DNA from: Diospyros lotus
Lineage: Eukaryota; Streptophyta; Magnoliopsida; Ericales; Ebenaceae
Reading direction: 5' to 3'
Assembly (NCBI RefSeq): GCF_014633365.1
Contig: NC_068349.1
Location: forward strand, 23,140,753 to 23,204,752
DNA length: 64,000 nucleotides
Of the stretch, positions 45,062-55,170 are shown piece by piece. Position 1 is the stretch's first letter; each line of letters begins with the position of its first letter. The notes beneath the pieces are model-generated. The model ran no database searches, was not told the origin of the DNA, and saw nothing but the letters and a program-made list of their open reading frames with translations. The position numbers and the translations under genes were made by a program.

Positions 45062-45209
45062 TAATATGCCCTGCAAACTTGGAGTATTACAAGACCTAAA
45101 AAAGTTGTGAGACATGGAAATGAAGCCCAAAGGCCCAACAGGTTGTAGGAGGTCAAGGAAATAAGACGAAGGAGCAAGAGGTCGAGCAGAGACCAAGTGG
45201 GGAGGGCCC

Positions 45210-45770
45210 ACTCAGTTATGTCAAGTGGGTACGACACTACTTTTGTTTCTCAAGCATAACTTTCTCATATGAGCTCTGATTGAGGTGATTCAAATTCTTG
45301 TGGAAAGATAAGAGAATTATCTACAAGTTTTATGTTTTGGGTTTTAAGAGATTCGAGTTGAATAAAGGTGTAAATTGGGAATGAAGTTGATGCACCTGCA
45401 CTATCAAAGCTCGGAGTCAAGTATTGAAGGAAGATGGATCCGAACCAAGACAAAAGCCAAAAAAAAGGCATGACCAAGTGGGCCCCCACTCAGTTATGAC
45501 TGAGTGGCCCCTCACTCGGTCATGGGGAGATCAATTTCCCACAACTTTTCATGACCCCACTCGGTTATGCCGAGTGGGTACGACACTGCCTTAGTTTTTT
45601 TGCCATAACTTTCTCATACGAGCTTCGATTGAGCTGATTCAAAGTCTTATGAAAAGCTAAGAGAATTATCTAGAACTTTCATGTTTTGTGTTTTGAGATA
45701 TTCTGGCTGAATAATGGTGTAAATCGGGCTTGAAGTTGAGATATGGGAACCACTCAAAGCCGACCCAAGA
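45210..45770 (+). repeat. 348-bp internal duplication in LTR U3
   Basis: The segment starting GAGTGGGTACGACACT occurs at about 45223 and again at about 45571. Both copies continue with CATAACTTTCTCATA(T/C)GAGC and GAATTATCTA(G/C)AA. It is present in both LTRs (about 58735 and 59085), so the duplication is older than this insertion. The two halves are around 15-20% diverged by eye. Confidence 0.85.
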
Positions 45771-46114
45771 AAAAGGGCAAAAGATGGCATGATCGGGTGG
45801 CCCCCCCACTCAGTCATGACCGAGTGGCCCCCCACTCGGTCATGGTCAAGTGGGCTTGGGCCAATCTCTCCTATTTTCCCTCTCAGATGGGCCGCGAAAT
45901 CATCGAAATGGGCCGTGAGATTCTCGCCTTGATTCTCGCACGTCTTCTCTCTCTCCTCCGCTATAAATATGAGACCATGCCTTCATCACAAGGTACGCAA
46001 TTTTGAGTTATTGAAGTACGATTTCCTCATTTTCTCTTGAGATCTAACTTAAGCATCGGAGGGTATGCGCGGGGACCCCCACCCGCGTCCTAACGGTGCT
46101 CTCGTTTTGTAGGT

Positions 46115-46340
46115 CACTCGGTCACCAAGGCCACTCGTCACCAAGGCCACTCGTCATCAAGGCCACTCGGTCACCAAGGCCACTCGTCATCAAGGCCACT
46201 CGTCATCAAAGCCACTCGGTCACCAAGGTCACTCGTCATCAAGGCCATTCGTCATCAAGGCCACTCATCACCAAGGTCACTCGTCACCAAGGCCACTTGG
46301 TCATTTTAGGCCACTCGGTCATTTTAGGCCACTCGGTCAT
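46115..46340 (+). repeat. CCACTCGTCACCAAGG array in U5
   Basis: About ten 16- to 19-bp units (GGCCACTCGTCATCAA, GGCCACTCGGTCACCAA), then GGCCACTCGGTCATTTTA units. It also occurs at 59620-59780 in the right LTR, with a different unit number and order. The unit contains the same CACTCGGTCA core as the U3 palindromes. Confidence 0.92.
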
Positions 46341-46533
46341 TTTGGGCCACCAGATCATTTCAGCCCACTAGATCATTTTGAGCCACCAGATCATCAACTC
46401 TATCAGATTATCAGATCTGGACCTTTACCAAATCCAATTGCTTGTCAAGATTCTCATCAGCAAAGACACGACTCCCAAGACTCTTGCGTCTATCCGCAAT
46501 TAAAAATAGATTGTTGTATTTTGGCAACAACAA

Positions 46534-46552
46534 TTGGCGCCGTCTGTGGGAA
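46534..46552 (+). other. Primer binding site region of the Tat element
   Basis: TTGGCGCCGTCTGTGGG follows the left LTR by a base or two. This string marks the Tat group of plant gypsy elements. It is placed from memory as complementary to a cytoplasmic tRNA 3' end (Asp type in related elements). Confidence 0.75.
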
Positions 46553-46578
46553 ACGCAAAACAAAAAGTCAACTTAAGA

Positions 46579-46627
46579 ATGGAAAACACCTGTGGACACC
46601 GACGAACTCTCTCTCAAAGCGTAGAAA
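46579..46627 (+). pseudogene. gag: gag N-terminus of the Tat element (before CACTA insert)
   Basis: ATG at 46579, 26 bp after the primer site, codes MENTCGHRRTLSQSVE and is then cut by the CACTA insertion after one base of codon 17. Removing the insert and one AAA duplication continues the frame at 55171. Confidence 0.7.
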
Positions 46628-46915
46628 CACTACAAGAAAATAACAATTTAGAGACGGATTTTTGAGACGGATTTGAGACGGATTGTTTTAAGACGGATTT
46701 TGAGACAGAAATTAATCTGTCTCTAATTTGAGACGAATTTAGAGAGGGAAGAAAATCCGTCTCTAATTAGAGAATGATTAATTTTCGTCTCAAATTAGAG
46801 ACGGATTTTGAGACAAATTTAATCCTTCTCTAATTAGAGACGGATTTAGACACGGATATTAATCCGTCTCAAATTAGAGACGGAGTTTTTTCCCTCTCTA
46901 AATCCGTCTCTAATT
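46628..46915. repeat. Left subterminal repeats of CACTA
   Basis: About 20 copies of GAGACGGATTT, GACGGATT or the inverse AATCCGTCTC within 290 bp, in both orientations. They form potential hairpins (e.g. around 46860-46915). Confidence 0.93.
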
Positions 46916-47929
46916 AAAAATATATAAAAAATATATTAAGTGACAAAATAAAAGAAACTACAAAACTAAAAAACTCCAAAATATATAACAAATTTAATAT
47001 ATATATATATATTAAGATTAACAATATATTAAGTTAAAAAAATTAAATATAAATAAAAAAAATAATTGATATAAATATATTAAGTTAAGATGAACCCAAA
47101 ATATTAATTTATATTTATGTGTATAAAAAAATAAAAAATATATGAACTATGCAATAGTTAACTATCGGTAATATTTATTAAATATAAAAAAAAATTATAT
47201 TTTAATATTATAAAACTCAATAAATAAAGTAATTGTTTAAAAGATAATTTGTATATATTTTACATATAAAATAAATAATCTATTGTTAATAATATTTAAA
47301 CTTAAAACTATTTCTAACATAGATTTAGTAGTTAATGATAATTGTTTTAAATTTTACATAAGTATTTATTTAGCATATATTAATTAATATTTTTCATTTC
47401 ACTCAATAACTTTGAGTTTTGGCATAATTAATTAATCATTTGCTTAAAAATATGAAATACTAGTTTTTTATTTTTTCGTCCACTATAGTTTAGTAGCACT
47501 TCACATACATATGTTTCTATTTTTAAATTACATGCATATGTTTCTATTTTTAAACTACATGCATATGTTTTTAGTATTTACTTTGAATTTTGTAATAATA
47601 TTTTAAAGTAAGATTAACAATATATGTATATCAAACAAACATAATGAGACTGTACATTTTCCTATAAATTAATGTCTATGTAGTATATATCGAACATGCA
47701 TGATCTTGATTACTCATCAAATTATACATAATTTTAAATATATTTTTTTATAACCACATTAAGAAAACAATTCATAAGTTTGAATATATTTGTTTATAAA
47801 TACATTAATAAAATGTTCCATAATTTTATCCCTTATCTTAAAAAAATATAAAAGAATCAAACTTGATATTATTAAATAATATCAATATATCATTATTTTG
47901 TGTTGATAAAAATATGGGTCAACCAAGAC

Positions 47930-48340
47930 CCCCTAATAAAATTTTGTTCGATAAAGGAAACGATTCGTTCTGACAACTTCGGACCAAATGAATCCCTTTG
48001 AATTAGCCGATCTTACACAGGCGGGCTGGTTGGGAAGGGGTGAAACGTGGAGAAAATAATCGCTGAGAGATAGATTCTGGTCAAGACGGGCTGTGAAGCA
48101 TGCTCCGGAGGAGATTGACCCTTCCCCAATTCAGTCCAGTCAAAAAGGGGAGGGCCCGTTGTCTAGACTGCATTTCGGGAGTTTGAACACCATCCCATTT
48201 CAACCAAAAATACAACCCTATCAAAGATATCTAACCTTCCTTCCTTATGAGTGGAAATTCCATCCCGTTTTCTCTTTTTTGAATAAAAAGCAGCCAGTAA
48301 ATATATATATTAATACCCGTTCTTCCGTTATGACTTAAAA
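47930..48340. other. Moderate-GC block of unknown origin inside CACTA
   Basis: This ~400-bp island differs sharply from the AT-rich surroundings. From GGTCAACCAAGACCCCC to about 48290 it has balanced composition. Plus-strand frames include GSLNTIPFQPKIQPYQRYL and FLPYEWKFHPVFSF (48093-48338). It has the feel of organellar DNA (mitochondrial or plastid) or of a captured gene piece. I could not identify it, and no claim beyond the compositional break is made. Confidence 0.45.
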
Positions 48341-50159
48341 TTAATCAACTAATGCATGACTTTATTATACTTGATTAATGTTTTATTTGAAATGAAATAA
48401 AACATAAACATTTAAGGTGTCAATTGATTATATACTTGTCTTACTCAATTATATAATAGAATGACATTAATATATTAAATATAATTTCTGTTTGTTTAAT
48501 CAATTTTCTTTTAAAAATTCTTTTAGAATAATTTGGTTTCGAAGTAATCCTAAACAATAAGTAAATGAAATTCATATGGTCGAGGTACATTACTAATATA
48601 TGTTTATTTTAATTAATATCTAAAATAATAAAATAATTTTTTAATTATAAATACTTAATTCATATTGAATATATTTAACTAATATCATTAAATATTATAC
48701 ATTATAGAATTAAAAGATTACATAACAATTTAATTAGGCTAGGCTAGCACTCTACTCGTTGATTTATTCTATTGGAACGATTTAAACTTAATTATAATTT
48801 ATTTAATAATCTTATTAGTCATTGAAATAGAAAAAGTAAATAATTCATTAGAAAATAGAATGATAACTATATTTTTTCTGTACAACAAGATTATAATTAG
48901 TTACTTAACAGATTTATTTGATCCAGTAATTTAATTATATAAATTATTGATCTTAATTTCATGAAATTTCTCAATTATTCATATCAATTTGTATACTAGT
49001 ATAGCACATATATATAATTCTTTTAGTATAGCATTTTAATTAATTGATTGACTATAGTATATTATTATCCTAATATAATATTTTTATAATTTAAAATTAT
49101 TCTAATATTTTTTTCCTCAGGTGCATGTGTTTATATTTTGATCTTATATCAATATACTTTGAATGTTGTATTAAGATTTTGAATTAATAGTATACTTTAT
49201 ATATATCAAACATAATCAGCTTGTACATTTATGTAATAATGTATTTTGATATTTTAATTTTTTATTAATTCAACAAACAAGTTAGACAGTTAATTTTGAT
49301 ACTATTATTATCCTTTTTATTTATATCCAATTAGTAGAACAAACACATATATTTAATTATTATTCATAATAATATGAATAGTGTACTTAAAAAATAAATT
49401 TAAAAAATTGTAATTTTTAAATAAGCCTATAAATAAGTTATAAGTTTATAAATAAATAACATATCAATATATAATATTTTAAATATGTTACCTTTTAACA
49501 TATAAAATTACGCTTTTTAAATGTTACAAATATGTGAGTAATTATTTATAAATTATCCACACATAATTACAAATGTTATATATGTATGAGTATCCATATA
49601 TTTATAATGTTATACTTAAATTATAAAATTACGTTATTTTAATTTTTATAATTTAAAAATATTTATTTAATTTTAATTTATTTATAAATACAAATAATAA
49701 ACCATCAAATTTTATTTCTTATAAAACATGAAAGGCAAAATGTGTGCATATGAATATTTTTTTTAATTTTATTACAGTATTTTTATAATAAATTTTAGAT
49801 ATATAAAAAAATATTAATAAAATAATGAAATATTTTCATAACTTAAAATATGTACTAAATTATGAACCGCACCCAACCCGCCGCCCCCCGAAATTTTTTT
49901 CCCTCCCAGGCAACACATCCCCCTCCCCTGCAAGCCTATTACCCTCACTGGTACTCTCAAAATAATAAAATATTTTTTAATATAAAATATGTATTAATAT
50001 TTTGTTAAAATTTTAAAATATAATATTTCTTATAAATTTTTTTTATAAAAAAACAGTTTAAAAAATATTCAAATTTAATTAATAATTAATTAATTAAAAA
50101 TTAATAAAAAAATAAAAAATAAAAAAACCTACCTACAAACCCATCCTCTCTTCTCTCCT
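48341..50159. other. AT-rich noncoding interior of CACTA
   Basis: Extremely AT-rich, with no open frame over 60 codons on either strand, apart from a CCCTCCC-rich interruption (49866-49945). No TNP2 motif is seen. Confidence 0.5.
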
Positions 50160-50540
50160 ATTTCCCATGCACCTGCAAACCCCTCCCCTCCCCCTGTCAA
50201 TCTCGAAATCCCCTCCCTCCCCCCCCCCCACCAAAAAAAAATTTTCCATTTCCCTCCCTTATGCAAACCCATCCCATTTTCCCATCTTCCCTGCCAAGCC
50301 CCTCTCTGTGTCCCTCACCACTCGCCATTGGCGCCCTCGCCTACCCTTGCCGCTCCCTCGCTGGCCGCAGTCGCTCGTCGCCGTAGCCTAGTCGCCCTCA
50401 GCTTCGTCGCTCACCCGTGCTTGCCGTCGCCGCCCTCGGCCTCGCCGCTCACCGTCGCTGCCCTCACCTTCTCCCTCGGCCTCTGTTGCTTGTCATCGCC
50501 GCCCTCACCGTCCCCGTCGCCCCTGCCAACGCCACTTTCT
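50160..50540 (+). promoter_or_regulatory. GC-rich leader-like block of CACTA
   Basis: C-rich then CGCC/CTCG-rich sequence resembling the 5' end of a plant TE gene transcript. Several overlapping frames are open only because of composition. It may be the first exon or untranslated leader of the element's transcript. No splice junction could be fixed. Confidence 0.35.
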
Positions 50541-50679
50541 GGTATATGTGTATATATTTTGTGTGTGTTTACATACATATATTTCTGTGTATGTATGTAT
50601 ATACGCCAGAAATGATGGTGTTCACTGCTCATTTTTATGTGTATACATATATTTTGTGTGTTTGCTGCTCATTTATATA

Positions 50680-51200
50680 TATTAAATGTATGTACCCTGT
50701 ATGTATGTTTGCTGGAATACTGTATGTATACAAATTGCTGTATGTATATTAATGTTTGCTGGAATACTATATGTTTGCTCATTTATGTATATTAATGTTT
50801 GCTGGAATATTGTTTATATTTTGATTTTGTGTGTTTGCTAGAATTAAATTTTTGTGTGTGTATAATTTGGTTTAAGATGTATGTATGTATATTAAGATTT
50901 ACATACATACAACGTTTAATATTTATGTATATTTAATGTATGTACCCTGTATGTATGTTTGCTGGAATACTGTATGTATACAAATTGCTGTATGTATATT
51001 AATGTTTGCTGGAATACTATATGTTTGCTCATTTATGTATATTAATGTTTGCTGGAATACTGTTTATATTTTGATTTTGTGTGTTTGCTGGAATTAAATT
51101 TTTGTGCGTGTATAATTTGGTTTAAGATGTATGTATGTATATTAAGATTTACATACATACAGCGTTTAAGATTTATTTATATTTAATGTATGTATGTATA
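50680..51200 (+). repeat. 250-bp tandem duplication in CACTA
   Basis: TGTACCCTGTATGTATGTTT at 50691 recurs at 50941. The following 250 bp match with only a handful of differences, so this duplication is young compared with others here. Within each copy TGTTTGCTGGAATACT-like units recur every 50-60 bp, a second level of repetition. Confidence 0.92.
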
Positions 51201-52029
51201 TGTACAAACATTCTTTCATCTAGATGATTTGGTTTAAGTGACTCATTCTTATGTTGTTTTTATGAATTAATTTGAAATTATTGAATTATATCTTTAGAAA
51301 AAGGATTCTTTGTTACCTAACTTTCTATAAATTAGTAATCGATCTCAATCTTTGTTCGTTGTTGATGTTTCGATAATTTAATATGTATTTTCAAATGTAA
51401 GTTAATTAGAGAGTTATAATAATTTATATTGTAAATCTCAATGTATTGTTTGGGAGACATCTAGTAATGAAATAAAATAGATTAAAATTAAAATAAATAG
51501 TATGAAAAATATTGTGATGAAATAAAATAAAGATTAGCTCATCAAATTGGTGAACTGATCAATTCAATCTATTTTTCTTTAAATATATAAATCTATTAAA
51601 ATAATTAATTGGGTTTGTTTGGATGGTCCTGAACAAATATTCTGATTTGTTACTTCATATAATTTTAACAGCAATTAGTGTGTGTGTGTATATCATGAGT
51701 TGGGTAGCTTTTTGAAAACTTTGTTTGGAGTAATCAAGAGTTTTAGTTACATATGAAAATGGTGGTTTCTTTTTTGTTTTTTTAGTTTTTGGTTAAGGCA
51801 AAAGGAACTCATAATCAACTATGTAGCTGTAGTCAAACACTTGGAAATTAGTTGAAAAAGGAAGCAGATGGGGAATTAACTACTGTGAAGAGAAATCCCC
51901 TCAACAGTTCTGGTGTTGAAGGTATTATTTCTTATCGTAGCCAATCCCAAATATAGATTAGGAATAAGGGTTGCATTAGGAAAAAGACAATTAGCACACA
52001 AATCATCAAATCAAATATGATGTGCAACC

Positions 52030-52450
52030 AGTAGTGAAAGAGCATTCTAGTACCCATTTAAAAACAAAGAAGATGTTTAGAGTTGTAGAAATTATAGAAG
52101 ATTAAGCTAATGAGTGATATTATGAAACATTGAGAAAGAGGTGATTGAGAAAAGGTTGAGAAGAAAAACAAAGGCCTTTAAAAACCAATTTGATTTTGCG
52201 CCTAGTAAGTTAATAATGAAAGCAATCTACTTATTGAAGCATTTGATAGAAAAGTCCAAAAGATGAGCAAAAAGATTTGCATATGGTGTTTACAGACTAG
52301 AAAAAAAGTCTGATAGAATTCCAAAAAAAAAAAAAAGCCTTGTAAAGAACTTTCTAGAAGAAATTATATGGATTGCTTATATACAAGTTAATAAAGACGC
52401 GTGGCATCAAAGAACAACATATATTAAGACTTGTGAATGAGATATTAAAC
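52030..52450 (+). mobile_element. RTE-type LINE reverse-transcriptase fragment
   Basis: Broken frames give VPIYKNKEDV, SCRNYR, KLMSDIMKH, EKEVIEKRLRRKTKAFKNQF, IMKAIYLLKHLIEKSK, FAYGVYRLEKKSDRIP and IAYIQVNKD. This matches in order the plant RTE-clade RT segment (xPIYKNKGD...NYRGIxLMSHxMKLWERVIE...EAIxLLRxLMEK...DLEKAYDRVP). The catalytic Asp is lost in this copy (LEKKSD). There are at least four frameshifts or stops. It is nested in the CACTA element just upstream of its gene. Confidence 0.78.
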
Positions 52451-52642
52451 TTTTTGTGGGATGTTTTTTTCTTATAAGATGTTGAATTGTAATATTTCTA
52501 TTAGTTCAAAAACACAATTTTAAACACGAGATCATAAATATAATATAAACCATTCTTGTACATGATAAATCATATTTTATTTTGAAAGTATTTAAAAGTT
52601 TTCATCACATGCCTATTAACTGTTCTTTGTCTTGTATGGCAG

Positions 52643-54601
52643 AATATGGCACATAGATCGACATATGGTTAGTCTATGCGTCGCCGTCAGTTCAGAGACA
52701 CTAATGGGGAGGACCACATTGGTACACTCTATCTTTAACTTATTCATTACTTTGCATGTTAAATCCTTCACAATTATATGTTTTTGCAGGGGGACATTCA
52801 TCTCCGTCCACTGATATGAGATTTGATTCCCCTAGCCCACAAACACCCCACCCCAACTATGATAGGCCTTCTTCCACGCCTACTGAAGTCAGGGGTTCAT
52901 CTACACCCACTGCCACCCCTGATAATCGTCCGATGATATGTCCATTGGGTTTTTCGTAAGTATCCCTTATCTTACTAATCAATTTTAACTTAAATAAAGA
53001 AATTTTCATTTTAATACATTACTTTACAAATTAATGTGTATTTTAACAGGTTTGATAATAATTTGTGCAAACGAGATATTTCTCGAATTATTCAAAGTAA
53101 GTTTGAGGGGCCATACCCGAGTTGGAAGAAGACAGATCGTGCTGTTAGGGAGATGTGGTATGGCGAGTTTAAGGTAATGTGTTTCTTTAGTATATCTATG
53201 GTTGATGGTTTGCTTTAGTAATATTTAAATTTAAATTACCTATGGCTTATAATCAAGTGAATGGTATGGAGATAGTTTGGTAAAATTTGATCCATATTCA
53301 TAATAAAACAATACTCATGTCTTTTATTTAAACGTTTTTTTATTATCTGTATCCTTGTATTTTTTTAATTATAGTATCCATTTATGCATGTCTAACTCTG
53401 CTATTATTGCTTAGAAAAGGTTTTTCTTAGTATATGTATTTAACCTAAAGTCTCGAGAATAAAAATGCTTAAAAATAAATGTCCCACAAGTGCAGACAAG
53501 AATATTTTTTACCATGTGTATTATATGAGTTATAGATGCTTGCTATGAAAAACTCTTGCATTTTGATATATAATTGATTTTTTTAAACTTTTATTTTATC
53601 TTAACATTACAGAAAAATTGGTCTTGGGATAGTGCTTTGGAGCATCAAATTAGGGCTAATTTTGAAAAGACGGCTTTCGATCGTATGACCGATATTTTAT
53701 TTCGTGTCAGAAAGGATTTGAATAAAAAACCCTCGTGGATGCCGCTTTCTGTATTTGAAGCCCTAAAGGAGTATTGGAATTCTGCAGAATTCAAGGATAA
53801 GTCTGAAAAAGGAAAGAAAAATAGGGCTTCAGACGTAGGAGGTAGTATGCATACATGTAGTTCTGTACCCATGTCTGAGCATAAAAAGAGATTGGTAATA
53901 TTTAATGTTTAATATTATATTTTATTTTATGAATTTTTAATATATAATAATTTTTGCATTAACACTTTCTTTTTTCTTTGTAGTCAAGACAATTTGGTCG
54001 CCCACCTACACAAGCTGAGTTGTTCCTCGCGACACATAGAAGGAAAGACAATTCCGAATTCGTTGATAGGAGGTCCGAGGATACTTATGTAAGTATACAT
54101 TACTTGTGTCTTTATATTATTTTATTATGCTTAATTGGCCTTTTTATAGTATAATGTATTTCATACATGTATCCATGATGCTTGCAAGCTAACTTTCAGA
54201 TGCGACAACACGAGGCATCATCACAGTCATCGACTGTTGGCCATTCAGAAGATAGTGAAGCTGGCCAGCCTTCGCACCCAGCTATTGACGATAGATCCTT
54301 ATGGTTGGAGGTTGCGGGAGGTAAGAAAAAGGGTCGTGTTTATGGAATGGGGTCAGAGGCACATATAATCCCCGGTTCTTACTATGTACCGACACCACAG
54401 CCACCGCCACAGCCATCGTCGTCCGTCTCACTATCAGATCAAATACAAGAAGCTGTTCGGGTAGCAATAGAACCCTTCAACCAGGGAATCTCGGCTATTG
54501 AAGATAGACTACATTATCGTTCTTCATCTTCGTCGCCCCAGAACCCTTCGGATCATTGGCATGATCTATTATTTGTATGGATATGTAATATGGAATTGTA
54601 G
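52643..54601 (+). CDS. Transposase_24 (TNPA-like) gene of CACTA, six exons
   Basis: Predicted exons: 52643-52721 (ATG at 52676 after an in-frame TAG), 52790-52955, 53050-53173, 53613-53894, 53984-54088 and 54200-54601. All introns are GT-AG and phases agree. Exon 2 is Ser/Pro/Thr-rich. Exons 3-5 form the plant En/Spm Transposase_24 domain (PF03004): WKKTDRAVREMWYGEFK, KNWSWDSALEHQIRANFEK, KPSWMPLSVFEALKEYW, KGKKNRASDVGGSMHTCSS, RPPTQAELFLATHRRKD. The last exon has GRVYGMGSEAH and a Pro-rich stretch, then a short helix. It would bind the subterminal repeats and assist or regulate transposition, without excising DNA itself. From ATG 52676 the frame is intact, about 375 residues. Confidence 0.78.
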
Positions 54602-54739
54602 ACGATTATGGATTTGTAGACGATTATGGATTTGTAGACATTATTTGTATGCATGTTATTTTTATGTATGATATGTTATTTGTAATTGTTATCAGGTTGA
54701 ATTTTTATTTTTTTTAAAAATAATTTTTTTTAATTATAT

Positions 54740-55167
54740 CTAAATTTGAGACGGATTTAGAGACAGATTTTCTTTGTTTCTAAAATTCGTCTCAAAATGC
54801 GATAAAATTTTATTTTATTTTTTTAATTTTTTTAAAAATTTTAGACGGATTTTAAGACGAATATTTCCGTCTCTAAATCCGTTTGAAACACATTTCTAAA
54901 TTCGTCTAAATTTTGAAACGGAAAAATTCGTCTCAAAAATCCATCTCAATTAGAGACAGAAAATTTCGTCTGAAAATCCATCTCAATTAGAGACGAAAAA
55001 ATTCGTTTGAAACTCCGTCTCAATTAGAGACGAAAAAAATCCGTCTCAAATCCGTCTCAAATTCCGTCTCAAATTTACTGAGGGGCATTTTACCGACGGA
55101 CCAAAATTCGTCTCAAACCGAAAATCCGTCTCAAAATTCGTCTCTAATACACTGTTTTCTTGTAGTA
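54740..55167. repeat. Right subterminal repeats of CACTA
   Basis: Dense GAGACGGATTT / GTCTCAAAATTCGTCTC units in both orientations up to the terminus CTTGTAGTA. They mirror the left end, and there are more of them (about 25-30). Confidence 0.93.
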
Positions 55168-55170
55168 AAA

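Larger units (their letters stand above)
45062..46532 (+). repeat. Left LTR of the Tat-lineage element
   Basis: Begins TAATATGCCCTGC (TGATATGCCCTGC in the right LTR) and ends TTTTGGCAACAACA. Inside are a ~348-bp duplicated U3 segment, CACTCGGTCATG palindromes, a TATA box (CTATAAATATGAG near 45961), the leader motif TTAAGCATCGGAGG with GGGGACCCCCACCCGCG, and a U5 array of CCACTCGTCACCAAGG units (46115-46320). Confidence 0.88.
46628..55167 (+). mobile_element. CACTA (En/Spm) transposon, 8.5 kb, probably non-autonomous
   Basis: Terminal repeats CACTACAAGAAAATAACA and, inverted, TACTACAAGAAAACAG (last base mutated) are flanked by AAA on both sides (46625-46627, 55168-55170), the 3-bp target size of CACTA elements. 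Both ends hold dense arrays of GAGACGGATTT/GTCTCAAAT motifs, as the transposition complex requires. Between them are ~8 kb of mostly very AT-rich sequence, a GC-rich leader, a 250-bp duplication, an RTE LINE fragment and a spliced Transposase_24 gene. I find no TNP2/Transposase_21 coding region, so it likely depends on another element. Confidence 0.9.

Noticed and set aside
48093..48338. 81-codon ORF as a real gene
   Set aside because: No recognised family and no clear start context. The block is reported only as a compositional anomaly.
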